NCBI GenBank assembly: GCA_022606425.2
Contig: JAHDVF020000178.1
Coordinates: 496,001 to 560,000, forward strand
Reading direction: 5' to 3'
DNA length: 64,000 bases
Source of the DNA: Lepidostoma basale
Taxonomy: Eukaryota; Arthropoda; Insecta; Trichoptera; Lepidostomatidae
Shown here: piece by piece, positions 1 through 10,300 of the stretch
How the letters are laid out: every line of letters starts with the position of its first letter
How positions within the stretch are numbered: the stretch's first letter is position 1
Program-made: the position numbers and the translations under genes
Notes under the pieces: model-generated
Told to the model about the DNA's origin: nothing
Seen by the model: only the letters and a program-made list of their open reading frames with translations
The model's database searches: none

Positions 1-1414
1 AGGACTCCCAATTCTATGCGCACTACAAAAAATGTTTAATTCCGTACTGCGTAAGGAATGCACACCGAAAGCGTGGAGCGAAAGTATTGTGGTCCTCTTT
101 TTCAAAAAAGGAGACAAGACTTTGTTAAAAAACTACAGGCCGATCTCACTCCTAAGCCACGTTTATAAGTTGTTCTCAAGGGTCATAACAAACCGTCTTT
201 CCCGCAGATTTGACGATTTTCAGCCTCCGGAGCAGGCTGGGTTCAGAGCAAACTTCAGCACCATAGACCACATCCATACAGTTAGGCAGATTATCCAGAA
301 AACAGAAGAATATAATCGACCCCTATGCCTTGCCTTTGTGGACTATGAGAAGGCCTTCGACTCTGTCGAGACCTGGGCTGTTCTGGAGTCTCTGCAGCGA
401 AACCAGATTGATTGGAATTACGTACAGGTGTTGAAATGCCTCTATAATAACGCCACAATGTCCGTTCAAATCCAAAACCAGAAGACCAAACCGATTGAGC
501 TGCAACGGGGAGTCAGACAAGGGGATGTGATATCTCCGAAGCTGTTCACTTGTGCTTTGGAAGATATATTTAAAACTTTGGACTGGTCTGAACGTGGCCT
601 CAACATAAATGGCGAATACATGTCTCACCTTCGTTTTGCGGATGACATTGTTATTCTGGCGGAATCTGCTGGGCATCTAGAAGGCATGCTAGATGAACTG
701 AACACTGCATCCAGACGAGTGGGTCTCGGGATGAATTTGGACAAGACGAAAGTCATGTATAATGAACATATTATCCCGGGATCAGTAACCGTCGATGGGT
801 CGGCTCTCGAAGTGGTACAAGAATACCCATATCTTGGCCAAATCATACAATTAGGACGAAACAATTTCGAGAAAGAAGCCAACCGAAGAATTCAGTTGGG
901 TTGGGCGGCCTTTGGGAAATTACGTCATGTTTTCACTTCCAAAATACCACAATGCCTCAAGACTAAAGTCTTCAACCAGTGCGTTTTGCCAGTCATAACA
1001 TACGGAGCCGAGACGTGGACATTGACAAAAGGTCTAGTCTACAGATTCAAGGTTGCCCAGCGCGCCATGGAAAGAGCCATGCTTGGAATAACCTTGAGGG
1101 ATAGATTTAGAAACGAATTTATTCGACAACAAACCAAGGTGACTGAGGTGGCTCTACGGATAGGCGGGCTGAAGTGGCGGTGGGCTGGCCATATCTGTCG
1201 GAGAACCGACAGCCGATGGGGAAGACGGGTTCTGGAGTGGAGACCGCGTACAGGATTCCGTAGAGTTGGACGTCCCCCTGCCCGCTGGACCGACGATCTG
1301 AAGAGGATTGCTGGACATGGATGGATGGGAGCGGCAATGGATAGGGGGCGGTGGAGGGCTTTGGGAGAGGCCTACATTCAGCAGTGGATGACAGACGGCT
1401 GATGATGATGATGA
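1..1414 (+). mobile_element. RTE-like non-LTR retrotransposon, 3' part, cut by window edge
   Basis: The 3' part of a LINE. A reverse transcriptase reading frame runs from the window edge to the stop at 1400-1402 and is followed directly by a short ATG/TGA microsatellite tail (about 1403-1414). Such short tandem-repeat tails instead of poly(A) are usual for RTE-type LINEs. The 5' end, with the endonuclease, lies outside the window. A second, truncated and broken copy of the same family is at 22205-22686. The RTE label rests on protein style and tail; a tree of RT domains would be needed to fix the clade. Confidence 0.85.
32..1402 (+). CDS. LINE reverse transcriptase (C-terminal part of ORF, apparently intact)
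   Basis: Reverse transcriptase of a non-LTR retrotransposon. The frame is already open from base 2, so the ATG at 32 is not the true start and the protein continues upstream of the window. Counting from that ATG, the RT palm motifs are visible: YRPISLLS at 35-42, motif A FVDYEKAFD around 102-110, GVRQGDVISP at 160-169, and the catalytic FADD at 202-205. After the palm come the usual LINE thumb and C-terminal motifs, TYGAETWTLTK and a Trp/Arg-rich RWAGHICRR segment. No stop or frameshift breaks the visible 456 codons and the catalytic Asp residues are kept, so this copy may be young. It is transposon coding sequence, not a host gene. Confidence 0.85.
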   Translation: MFNSVLRKECTPKAWSESIVVLFFKKGDKTLLKNYRPISLLSHVYKLFSRVITNRLSRRFDDFQPPEQAGFRANFSTIDHIHTVRQIIQKTEEYNRPLCLAFVDYEKAFDSVETWAVLESLQRNQIDWNYVQVLKCLYNNATMSVQIQNQKTKPIELQRGVRQGDVISPKLFTCALEDIFKTLDWSERGLNINGEYMSHLRFADDIVILAESAGHLEGMLDELNTASRRVGLGMNLDKTKVMYNEHIIPGSVTVDGSALEVVQEYPYLGQIIQLGRNNFEKEANRRIQLGWAAFGKLRHVFTSKIPQCLKTKVFNQCVLPVITYGAETWTLTKGLVYRFKVAQRAMERAMLGITLRDRFRNEFIRQQTKVTEVALRIGGLKWRWAGHICRRTDSRWGRRVLEWRPRTGFRRVGRPPARWTDDLKRIAGHGWMGAAMDRGRWRALGEAYIQQWMTDG

Positions 1415-1924
1415 AAGTATTTTTGCTTTTCGGCAAACGTTTCGGTATTGTGAGAAATGTATTGGTGTTTCTTCGATAATGTACGTTTATTTGTATGGTA
1501 CTATTAATGTTCTTTATAATGAAAATACAGCAGTTTTTAAGTAATTCTTCAGACAACATGAACTCTACTAATGTGGCAAAAAGTAAGAAGTTCCAAGTGG
1601 AACTTTTAGCCCCTCGATTAATTAACAAACCATTACGCCGTTCCTTTGGAGCAACCATACTCAACCTGCGGCCCGAGATTTAATATGCGACCCTAAACAC
1701 ATTTATTATCAGGAATAATATTTTTTTAAAATCTGGCATTCTAAATTTCGTATATCTTGAGATTCGTTTCGACTTTGACATACAGATAGTGACACCCTAA
1801 GAGGATTGTCATTATGGTCTACATCAGATCTGGTATAAGAGTGTTGCTGTTTATTGCACACGCTATATTTATTCCTATAAAAAAATATATTTGACAGACA
1901 AGTACGCGCGCAAATAATTTTCAC
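1415..1924. other. Unassigned intergenic sequence
   Basis: AT-rich sequence after the LINE tail. No reading frame with recognisable protein, no RNA gene and no clear repeat structure was seen. Confidence 0.5.
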
Positions 1925-2135
1925 TTTCATACACAAGGGTCGGCACTAGAACTCCATTGTGCACTGCCATGTTTGCTTCAGTCGATATATATTTATATTT
2001 GTAGTGATGACTTTGAGTGCACTATTTATTTTGTTTTCAGCTCCAACCCTTCTTTCGATATCTTTCTTCATTTTTTCATCACTTGTAAACATGCTTCCCA
2101 CGTAAAAAAATTCGGTAACTTTCTCTAATTTCTTA
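1925..2135 (-). mobile_element. LINE reverse transcriptase fragment (family B), degenerate
   Basis: Read on the minus strand, a short stretch resembles the region before the C-terminus of a LINE RT: EKVTEFFYVGSMFTSDEK followed by an RRVGAENKINSAL-like stretch. This matches the usual 'YLGSMFSSDG..RRIGAG' pattern upstream of the TLMYGSETW motif seen in the copy at 18568-18987. The frame is broken downstream. It is a relic with no coding capacity. Confidence 0.6.
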
Positions 2136-2879
2136 CAATTAATTTATCCCTTTGGAAGCGCGGCGCCTTGCCTAGGATTGTGTCATAAAATAAGAAATAT
2201 ATATCCAAGAAAACTGCCATTGTAACGAAATTATAGAGTAAAACTAAATGACGAGGTTTTTAAAGAGGAATAGTCAACTTTCGTTATTTTTGTTTTGCAA
2301 GAGACAGACCTCCAGATTGCATTCGAATGGCAAAAGGCTGTAGGTGAATTTCTGACCTAGAATTACACGTTTGGACATAGCATTTCGTCAAGCATGTTTA
2401 TCCCTCGAAGGAGCCCCCTGTACTGATTTTATTGAATAACCATTCATCCCATATTTGTGTTAACACATAATTGGCCTAAGGATAATAAATCTTTAGTGCT
2501 ACACTGCACTTATAAACTATAGCTGCTTGATGTCAGCATGTACGAAAGTTACTCTTATGTAGCTAGTAGCCCCTCCAGCTGAGAGGAAGAAGCATGTGCG
2601 ACCCCTTTTCTTAGTCTTCTCGGAGAAGGGTGGATTCAGCACACTACATGCAAGCATTGGGCCCATACTAGGTGTACCTCCAATTCAAAATCTGCCGTCT
2701 ACTATGTCCAAACTGCTACAATGACGATGATTAATTTTGTCTTATTTTTAATGGTATTATTTCATAATTGCACTTGTTTAAAAAAATATATTATACATAA
2801 ATTATCATTTTCTTTACCAACTAACCTCATTTAAAACACTTTAAAATAGTTTGGCACTTTTTACCCCCTACATGGAACT
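2136..2879. other. Unassigned intergenic sequence
   Basis: No gene or named repeat could be supported. The stretch is a mix of AT-rich and moderately GC-rich DNA with no long reading frame. Confidence 0.5.
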
Positions 2880-2957
2880 TTAAGGGTACGGCCACACCGG
2901 AGTGCTTGGGTAGGAGTCAAGATACAGTTCGCTTGTGATCACGTCCTGTGGTGCGGA

Positions 2958-3656
2958 GTGTATAGTGTGGCCGGTATAATTTCAACAGCTGACAATGATA
3001 TCGTTCCCAAAAACTCCACAAAGCTTCTTGGTGTTTATCTTGACGCAAATCTGTCTCTAAAATCCCAAATTAATAACACGGTCAGCGCTAGTTTCTTCCA
3101 CCTAAGACGATTAAAATCCGTCAAAAGGAGTATTCCCCATGACACTTTCAAAACTCTTGTAAATTCCTTCGTTGTGTCACGACTTGATTATTGTAATGGA
3201 ATTTATGCAAACATTCCAAAACAACAAATAAACAAACTTCAATCTGCGTTCAATGCAGCAGCAAGGCTCATTAAAGGCATTCCAAAAAAGTCCCATATAA
3301 CACAACATTTCAAAGAACTTCACTGGCTTAAAAGTCCAGAAAGAATCCAGTATAAACTCTGCTGGACAGTCTTCAAAGCGCTACATGGAATGGCACCAAG
3401 TTATATATCTGAACTCTGTATAACGGACAGCCTAAATTCACGGAAATCCACACTTCGCTCGGCGAACTCCTCAGCAATAGGAAGATTAGTTGAGCCGAAG
3501 CGTTGCCCCAGTACAAATTTCGGGGATCGAGCGTTCGCTGTACCCGGTCCATCAGCTTGGAACAATCTCCCTTCACACCTCAGATGCATAAATGATCCGA
3601 CAGATTTCAGATCTAAATTGAAAACCCATCTTTTTCATATTTCATACCCAAGTTAA
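2958..3656 (+). pseudogene. LINE RT C-terminal remnant (CR1-like)
   Basis: An open stretch of 232 codons covering only the thumb and C-terminal end of a CR1-like reverse transcriptase; the nominal ATG lies in the flanking MITE, so the frame is not a real gene start. Conserved C-terminal features are present (RLDYCNG, ELHWLKSPERIQYK, FGDRAFAVPGPSAWN, LPSHLR), and the C-terminus is intact. Without the catalytic palm it cannot act as an RT. It is a dead-on-arrival copy. Confidence 0.75.
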
Positions 3657-3821
3657 ACATTTATACTTTGTTCTACTATACTTTTAAACCGATCGTTTTT
3701 TAAGCGGTCACATTTAGATTTTTAAGATTTAAAACACGTCTTAATGCGCCCTTGAGGTGATTACATCACAAAAACGGCGCTTTAAAAGTTAGCATATTAT
3801 TATTATTATTATTATAGTGTG
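2961..3821 (+). mobile_element. 5'-truncated CR1-like LINE with (ATT)n tail and target duplication
   Basis: A truncated LINE inserted in the MITE. The direct repeat TATAGTGTG occurs at 2961-2969 and 3813-3821 and looks like the target-site duplication. The body encodes the last part of an RT with the pattern SRLDYCNGIYANIP, HWLKSPERIQYK and WNNLPSHLR, typical of CR1/L2/Daphne-type LINEs. It ends in an (ATT)n tract at about 3795-3812. Upstream RT motifs, including FADD, are absent through 5' truncation. Confidence 0.8.
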
Positions 3822-3889
3822 CCATACGTTGGTTCGCTGGGTGTTCATTTTGACTCCTACTCTGGCACTTCGGCGTGGCCATACCTTAA

Positions 3890-4337
3890 GTTACCTACGC
3901 TACCCGCACACGGGGCTTTTTAAAAATTTATATGATTATTTTATAAATCATGACTTCGATCTGTCAGATTTGATATTTCTCTCTGGTGTAAAAAATAACC
4001 TTCTGTATATTGAAACAAAATCGAGTCCTCCGTTCTCGGAGTGAGTCATTTATCTATTGCACTTACAGTAATTTAATTCAGATCTCTGTGTGCCACCTTA
4101 GCCAATGTAAAGGTAATGAGCAAGATATTGGTGAAAAAAAAACAAAATGTTATACGTAAATGTAATATTATATTTTATCGAATGTTTGGTGTACAAAAAT
4201 TGATTACTGTAATACTTATTTGCTCATACATAATATGTAACAGCTATAGTCAAGTCTATAAGTTCCCTATTAAAATCTATATTCAGGCATAAGTCCCACG
4301 ACAAACAATGAATAAGGCATGCGATAAAGGCAATACT
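3890..4337. other. JMJD6 3' flank and probable 3' UTR
   Basis: Sequence downstream of the JMJD6 stop codon on the minus strand. No canonical AATAAA on that strand was seen close by; an ATTAAA variant (TTTAAT on the plus strand, near 4072-4077) could end the transcript. No other gene is visible. Confidence 0.4.
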
Positions 4338-7300
4338 TTAAATCATTTTCTTCCTCCGCTTCTTTTTGTGAGCAGTTATACTCTCTTGGCCGCTATCATC
4401 TTCGCTAGAGCTGTGCGAGCTGTCGCTGTCACTGCTACTGGAGGAACTGCTGTTGCTGGAGCTGTCTGAGGCTACTCCCGTGCCCTCGTTGATATCTATT
4501 CGAGCCGCCACAGAAGACAGCTCACTCTCATTTGTTTCTAGAACTTTGAACCACTTCCTGGACAGCTTAGGTCGACCACGAACAGTTTTATGCCATACAA
4601 CAGGAAAATTTGTTCGACTGCAAAAGTTTTGGGTGACAGCTACTGTATCGTCCAAATTTAGGACGACATGCCACCAGCCTCCAGGAACAAACACCGTTTC
4701 ACCTGGTTTTTGGAGAATTTCCACCTGAAAGAAATAATAGGCAAATTGTACATATCACAGAGAACAATATAAACAAAAGTAAATATGAACTAAAATGTTA
4801 AAATATTTTACGATGGAAATAGTATCATAGAAAGTATTAATGGCTCACGGGTTTGTATTCTTCAGGCCAAGTGTCTAGTTTAGTTCTAGGATAAATGAGG
4901 CTAAACCAGGTGATGGCCTCATCACGCTGTTTTCCTCCCATACCGCCAGCAACTTTGATGAGCTCCCGTGGAGTGTTAGTGGGGAAAAGACACCAGCGTT
5001 TATGCCCAAACACTAGGGCGTTCCAAGCACTTGTTCCCAAGGGATCGATGTGTATTCCAGTCCCAGACCGTTCGGGACCCATAACAAACCAACGGTAAGG
5101 CGGTCTGCGTTCCTCTCCGCAGAACTTGAATAAGTCATCTCGAAAGTATAACGGTATATCATAATCGGCGAGAAGCTTTCTTCTTCTGGGATGTTCCCCA
5201 AAGCTACTGTCAAATATATAAAGAGGGCTGTCATCAGCTGTGTTTCTCATATACTCCACATAATACTTCATCTTCATTTTAACGCTGTAACCTTCATTAT
5301 CTTCTCCACACTTAAATTTTTGGTTTCTATACTTCTTGGCTAGACGGTCCAATGTCCATTTCTGATTAGCTTTCCAATCCTTCTGGACTCCGGTGATCAC
5401 AACAGGTTTATATATTTTTTCATACTTTTCAATGAATTCTTGTGGCGTCACCTCATTTACGTCAATTCGTTCAACATTATCGGTGAAATTTCGAAATCGC
5501 TCGAATTTACTGGCGTATCCTAAAAGGGACCAGGAAACCTTATCATGCAGTTCTGAAAGATAAATTAGAGATAGATTAGTAAAAAATTGCAAATGAGCCC
5601 CAATAAGGAGATTATGTTTAGGCAATATATGAATATATGGTAATTGACAATTTCTTATTATTGGATCATATGCGTTAAGAGTTTATTAAAAACGGTGGTG
5701 GGTGGTTTCAGCATGGTTATATAGACTCTTTAACTAGGAAGGATATACGCTGCTCGACTGGAGGAGAGCTGTTATCATGCCTCTGTATAAGGGAAAGGGG
5801 TCTCGTATGGACTCTGGAAACCACTAGGCAAAAAGTTTATTAAGTGCTGTTGGAAAACTCTATAGTCGAATTTTAATAAGAAGAGTAAAAAATATGACAA
5901 CTGACAGAGTGTGGGATGTACAAGGCGCATTTATGAGCGGTAGAGGCATATGGATCAGATTTTTGCACTTCGAACAATCGCGAAGAAGTTTATGGCCAAA
6001 AGACATAAACTTTAATGTGCATTTGTCGATTTGCAAAAAGCCTATGATCGAGTGAATAGAGAAAAACTGTGATTAATCTTGTCTGAATACAGAGTGACCT
6101 GTATCTGAATGCCTCTATAACATATTGTAATGCACCATGTTGCAATGACACCAACAACCCTACTGCCGAGTCCAAATCTCTAGCGTCCACAAGTGGTCTC
6201 TTAGACTCTGCGAACCCTGGGCAATGTGACCACTGACATTATCATCAGTATAATGGCAAATAGAGAGCGGTTAATCCATTGTTTTGGCGAAAACACTTTG
6301 ATATTTCAACATTATTAACTGTTTAATTGAAACACTGTTATAATATCACAATTGATTGAATTGTCGCGACAGCTGTTTTGCTAACCAATTTTAGCATCAG
6401 GTGTTACAATCGACTGATAATCAGTTCATTATAACACCTGATGATACTAACATTGGTTAGCAAAACAGCTGTCTTAAATCAATTGTGATATTATTAGTGT
6501 TTCAATTAACAGTTAATAAATAGACAGTGGACTAACGGGGAATTTCCAGCACCATAAAACAATCCCAACAGAAAATCCTACAGAGGAGGCAAAGGGAAAC
6601 ACCACTGTGGGTATCATTCCTCAGCTCATCACAATGGAGAGGAGAACAAGCCATGGCCCCGAGTCCTATCGATGGGTCAGGGATGTTTAGAATCTTCGAG
6701 CCGCCCAGGACAGAGATGCTTAGTGTTAGGAGATAGTCAATGTCTAGGGAAACCTGTCACGACCCTGGGAAAATACTGTTAAGTAAATACTGAATTAGGT
6801 TGAATACTGTTGTGATTGAGATTTAAAAAATCAAGGGAAACCTGGAACACTGCTTAGGGATTAATGAAAACAAAAACAAAAAAATTACAGCAAGCAATTA
6901 GCACCTGAAATAGAGTGTGTTGCCGATATCAGTTTTACAAAAATCAAAAATAATTATTATCAGACAACTGCACTGACTATGACAGATTGTTTGATAAATG
7001 TAAGCAGCCGTGGTTAGTGAACGATTTAATAAGGTTTAGTTACTTAAAAATAAATATACTCATTAACCTCCAAGATAGCTGATACCCCAAAGAAAAATGT
7101 GGTTTCAAGTACTTGCCTAATTAGAACTGGAGTCAAATAAGTTACGAACTAATTACCACGATTTTTTTTATAAATTAAAACACTGACCTTTCCACTTTTG
7201 AGTTTATTTATCTCGACATGTTTCGAAGGCTTTACACCTTATTCATCGGGAAAATGATATAAAATCGTTTTTTCCCGATGATGATTGTTTCAGCCTAAAA

Positions 7301-10300
7301 GGTCACTTTTCACTTTGACACTTCAGCTGAAACTTACTTTCGGTCCTGGCACTCGGCTAAGCGGAAGCACGGCTTCCTGATGGTGCAGCACACATACCCC
7401 CACGGCACTTTTCCAAAATAATAACACCGGTTGGTGATCGAACTATTTAATTCCGCCCAAAGCATTACGACATTCCTAGCAAATGTCCACTTCTTCGACG
7501 GAACGGAAAACTGACGTGAGGTCGCGGGAGCGTAAGGATGTTCCTTACTCTAGCACTGACAAGTGGTGACTTCTCCCTTCTCTAAAAGGGTACTGAATAT
7601 AAAGCCAACCCTGACAAAGGGTGGCTGGTTTTCCCGTTACCTCAAGTCCATTCCGTTCCGTGACATATTTATGCACATTAATTACAAAATTAAAACTTAA
7701 TATTTAACTAATTATAATCTTAACCTAACCACACCGTAAGGCTTTACCTTTTACCGTGTAGGCCAATTAGATCAATTTACATAAAATACTAAGTCGTTAC
7801 ATATCTATTCATATAACAAAGATGCAAAGACAAACAAAGACACACAAAACATTACAAAATTTAAATACTGCAATAATGTTAGGTATAACTAACATATATC
7901 TAAAATGTACTGTGACTAACCAACTCTTTTTATTTATAATAATAAATTTTTTAAATAATAATTTTCTATCTGCCTACCCTCTCGGGGAAACGGCATGATG
8001 GTTTCTTATCATTGTACCTACTGCTAGGATTATCCTTTATAAGCGCTCTATAGAATTTACTGTTTACATAAACTTTAAGTAAACTAATTTTAATGTTTGG
8101 GACTAACCCATTTTAACTATTTGACCTAAACAAACAACCTAAATGCATTGTTTGAAGAATACGGGAAAAACTGCAATTATGTTTATTGACCTTTTAAAAA
8201 TACCTTTCTCCGGTCCTAAGCCAGCACCTTTGACTGTTCGGCCTATACAAATAACATCCAAACAATTATTTATTATTTTATTTGCCAGAAATACCCGCGA
8301 TAATATTCAAAACCTTTACAAGTCGGCAAACAAAGGTAAAAATTATATCTACATAAATAACATCTGTAATTATTTAAAGTCTAAATGTCTAGTTGCTAAC
8401 ATCTTTGTTTGATTACAAAAATAGCCTAAACATTTCCACCCCTTGTAATCAAACTAATTCTAATATGGCTACATAGAAAAACTAAGTCTAGTATGGCTAC
8501 TAAGATACTTTAAACTAAGTCTAATATGGCGACCTTTGTTACAGGTTTACGATATATGCCATACGCGGTTCTTGTCTCTACTATTTACTAATTTTTCCTC
8601 TTCCAGTAAAAGCGTGTGCAGAACTTCCGATCTAAGTTCTGGGTGGTTTTCATCCACCTCTTTCCTGATATCATTTTCAACTAAATTTTCTACAGAAGGT
8701 AGCCACGGCCTACAGTCCGTGCCTACAATTTCATCAATTTTTCTCAATTGATGGGCCACAAATGATTTAAAATTTGTATCATCCGATTGAAGCCAACACA
8801 TGACGACATTTGAGTCTGTCCAAAGGTGTGTTGATTTATACTTAATAGATTGATTTTCTATAATCTTTTTTGCCAAGCGATTTTTCAGCAGGACTCCCTG
8901 AAGACCCTTTGCCTTCCTTGCAATGAAGGTTGCTTTTATATTTTCTGTTACTTTCTGCACTCTGCAGTATGCGACAGAACACAGTTTCATTTTATTAAAA
9001 TCGCAAAATATATGAAATTTTCGATTTTTCACTTTTACACATCCTATCTCGTAAAATCGGAGTATTTTCAAGTGTTTTACTTCACACTGAATTTTTAACC
9101 AGGCAACCAACTCATTATAGTTGCGAGTATTTATCGATATCTTTTCATCGATGTCAATCCTTGATAGCCGCACAATTTGCATCAAAAATTTTAATCTAAC
9201 TGTCAGAGGGGCGAGGGACCCGGGCGGATCAAACGCTGTTATGATCATCTTAAGCCTTGTCCTCTTAGTTCGTACTTGAACGCCCGAAACGATTTCCTTT
9301 CCTATTTTCTTAAAACTCAAATAAAAAAATAGTAAATCTAGTTTCGGGTCGCATTGTAAACCTAACGTTCTCTGAACCATGTTTACTGCTTTAAATTTTA
9401 CAAAGTTATGAAATCGCTCCGATGGAGGTATATTTTTAAATGCTATCAGACGATTCAATGCCCGACTAGTCATATTAAACCCGCCTTTATCATGCATAAA
9501 TCTGATTTGTCTTATTAGATGCTGCGCAGCCTCACCTGATTTTACGCTATCTAAGTAAACTTCCATATAATATTTAATACGAAAAGCATCTACTGCTTCC
9601 GGAAAATTTTCAGAATAATTTTCCCCATTTTTCTTTTTGACATATTTTGCAGATAACATTAACGATTTAGCCCCAAATATTATTGAGCACATTGCATATG
9701 TGACAGGTGGCAATTCGCGATTATTTCCTCTACAAAGAAATAATAATTTATTAAAAACATCTTTCTCAGTGATGTTTATCTGCAAAATCATTTTCTGTAT
9801 GTTAGCCGTTAACACGATTTTGTGTTGTCTAAATTTAAACATTATTCCTAATACTGAATTATATAAGTCGGGGCCCTTTAGTAATTTGTCATGCAACGAG
9901 ATAACTTTAAGTTTGGCCGCTGCATCGAACACAATTACCAATTTTCCTGATTTATTTGAATTAAATACTGTGAAGCGAGGCAAGTAAAACTTATCTATAA
10001 TACACATAATATTTTTAACCAAAAATTGTCTTGCATAAACATTTAAATTACAATTTTCTATTTTATTACAATTAGCTTCGGAAAATTCCCTATTTTTATA
10101 AACCTTTTTCCCTAATGTGATTTTGTCATTTTCACATTCCTTATTTTTATCTACATATGATTTGCACACTACCGATTGCTTAGGTATGTACAAATCCTCA
10201 ATAACACTGGCATTTACACTGTGCAACTTATTTTCATTATTTGGCCTACCGGTAAATAAGGATAAAGCCTTACCTTGATCCGCGATGCGATCGACTACAG

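Larger units (their letters stand above)
2880..3889. mobile_element. MITE with TTAA target duplication, split by a LINE insertion
   Basis: TTAA at 2880-2883 and at 3886-3889 bound a pair of inverted terminal repeats of about 40 bp. The left arm starts GGGTACGGCCACACCGGAGT and the right arm, read in reverse complement, starts GGTATGGCCACGCCGAAGTG; both continue into a shared TAGGAGTCAA block. TTAA duplication is the signature of piggyBac-type transposition, so this looks like a non-autonomous piggyBac-type MITE of roughly 150 bp. The middle was later interrupted by a 5'-truncated LINE (2961-3812). The superfamily is inferred from the TTAA only. Confidence 0.75.

Noticed and set aside
8143..8412. 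89-codon ORF present twice (also at 12098-12367)
   Set aside because: It lies in the two LTRs on the strand opposite to the element's own frame; the duplication follows from LTR identity and the frame shows no known motif.
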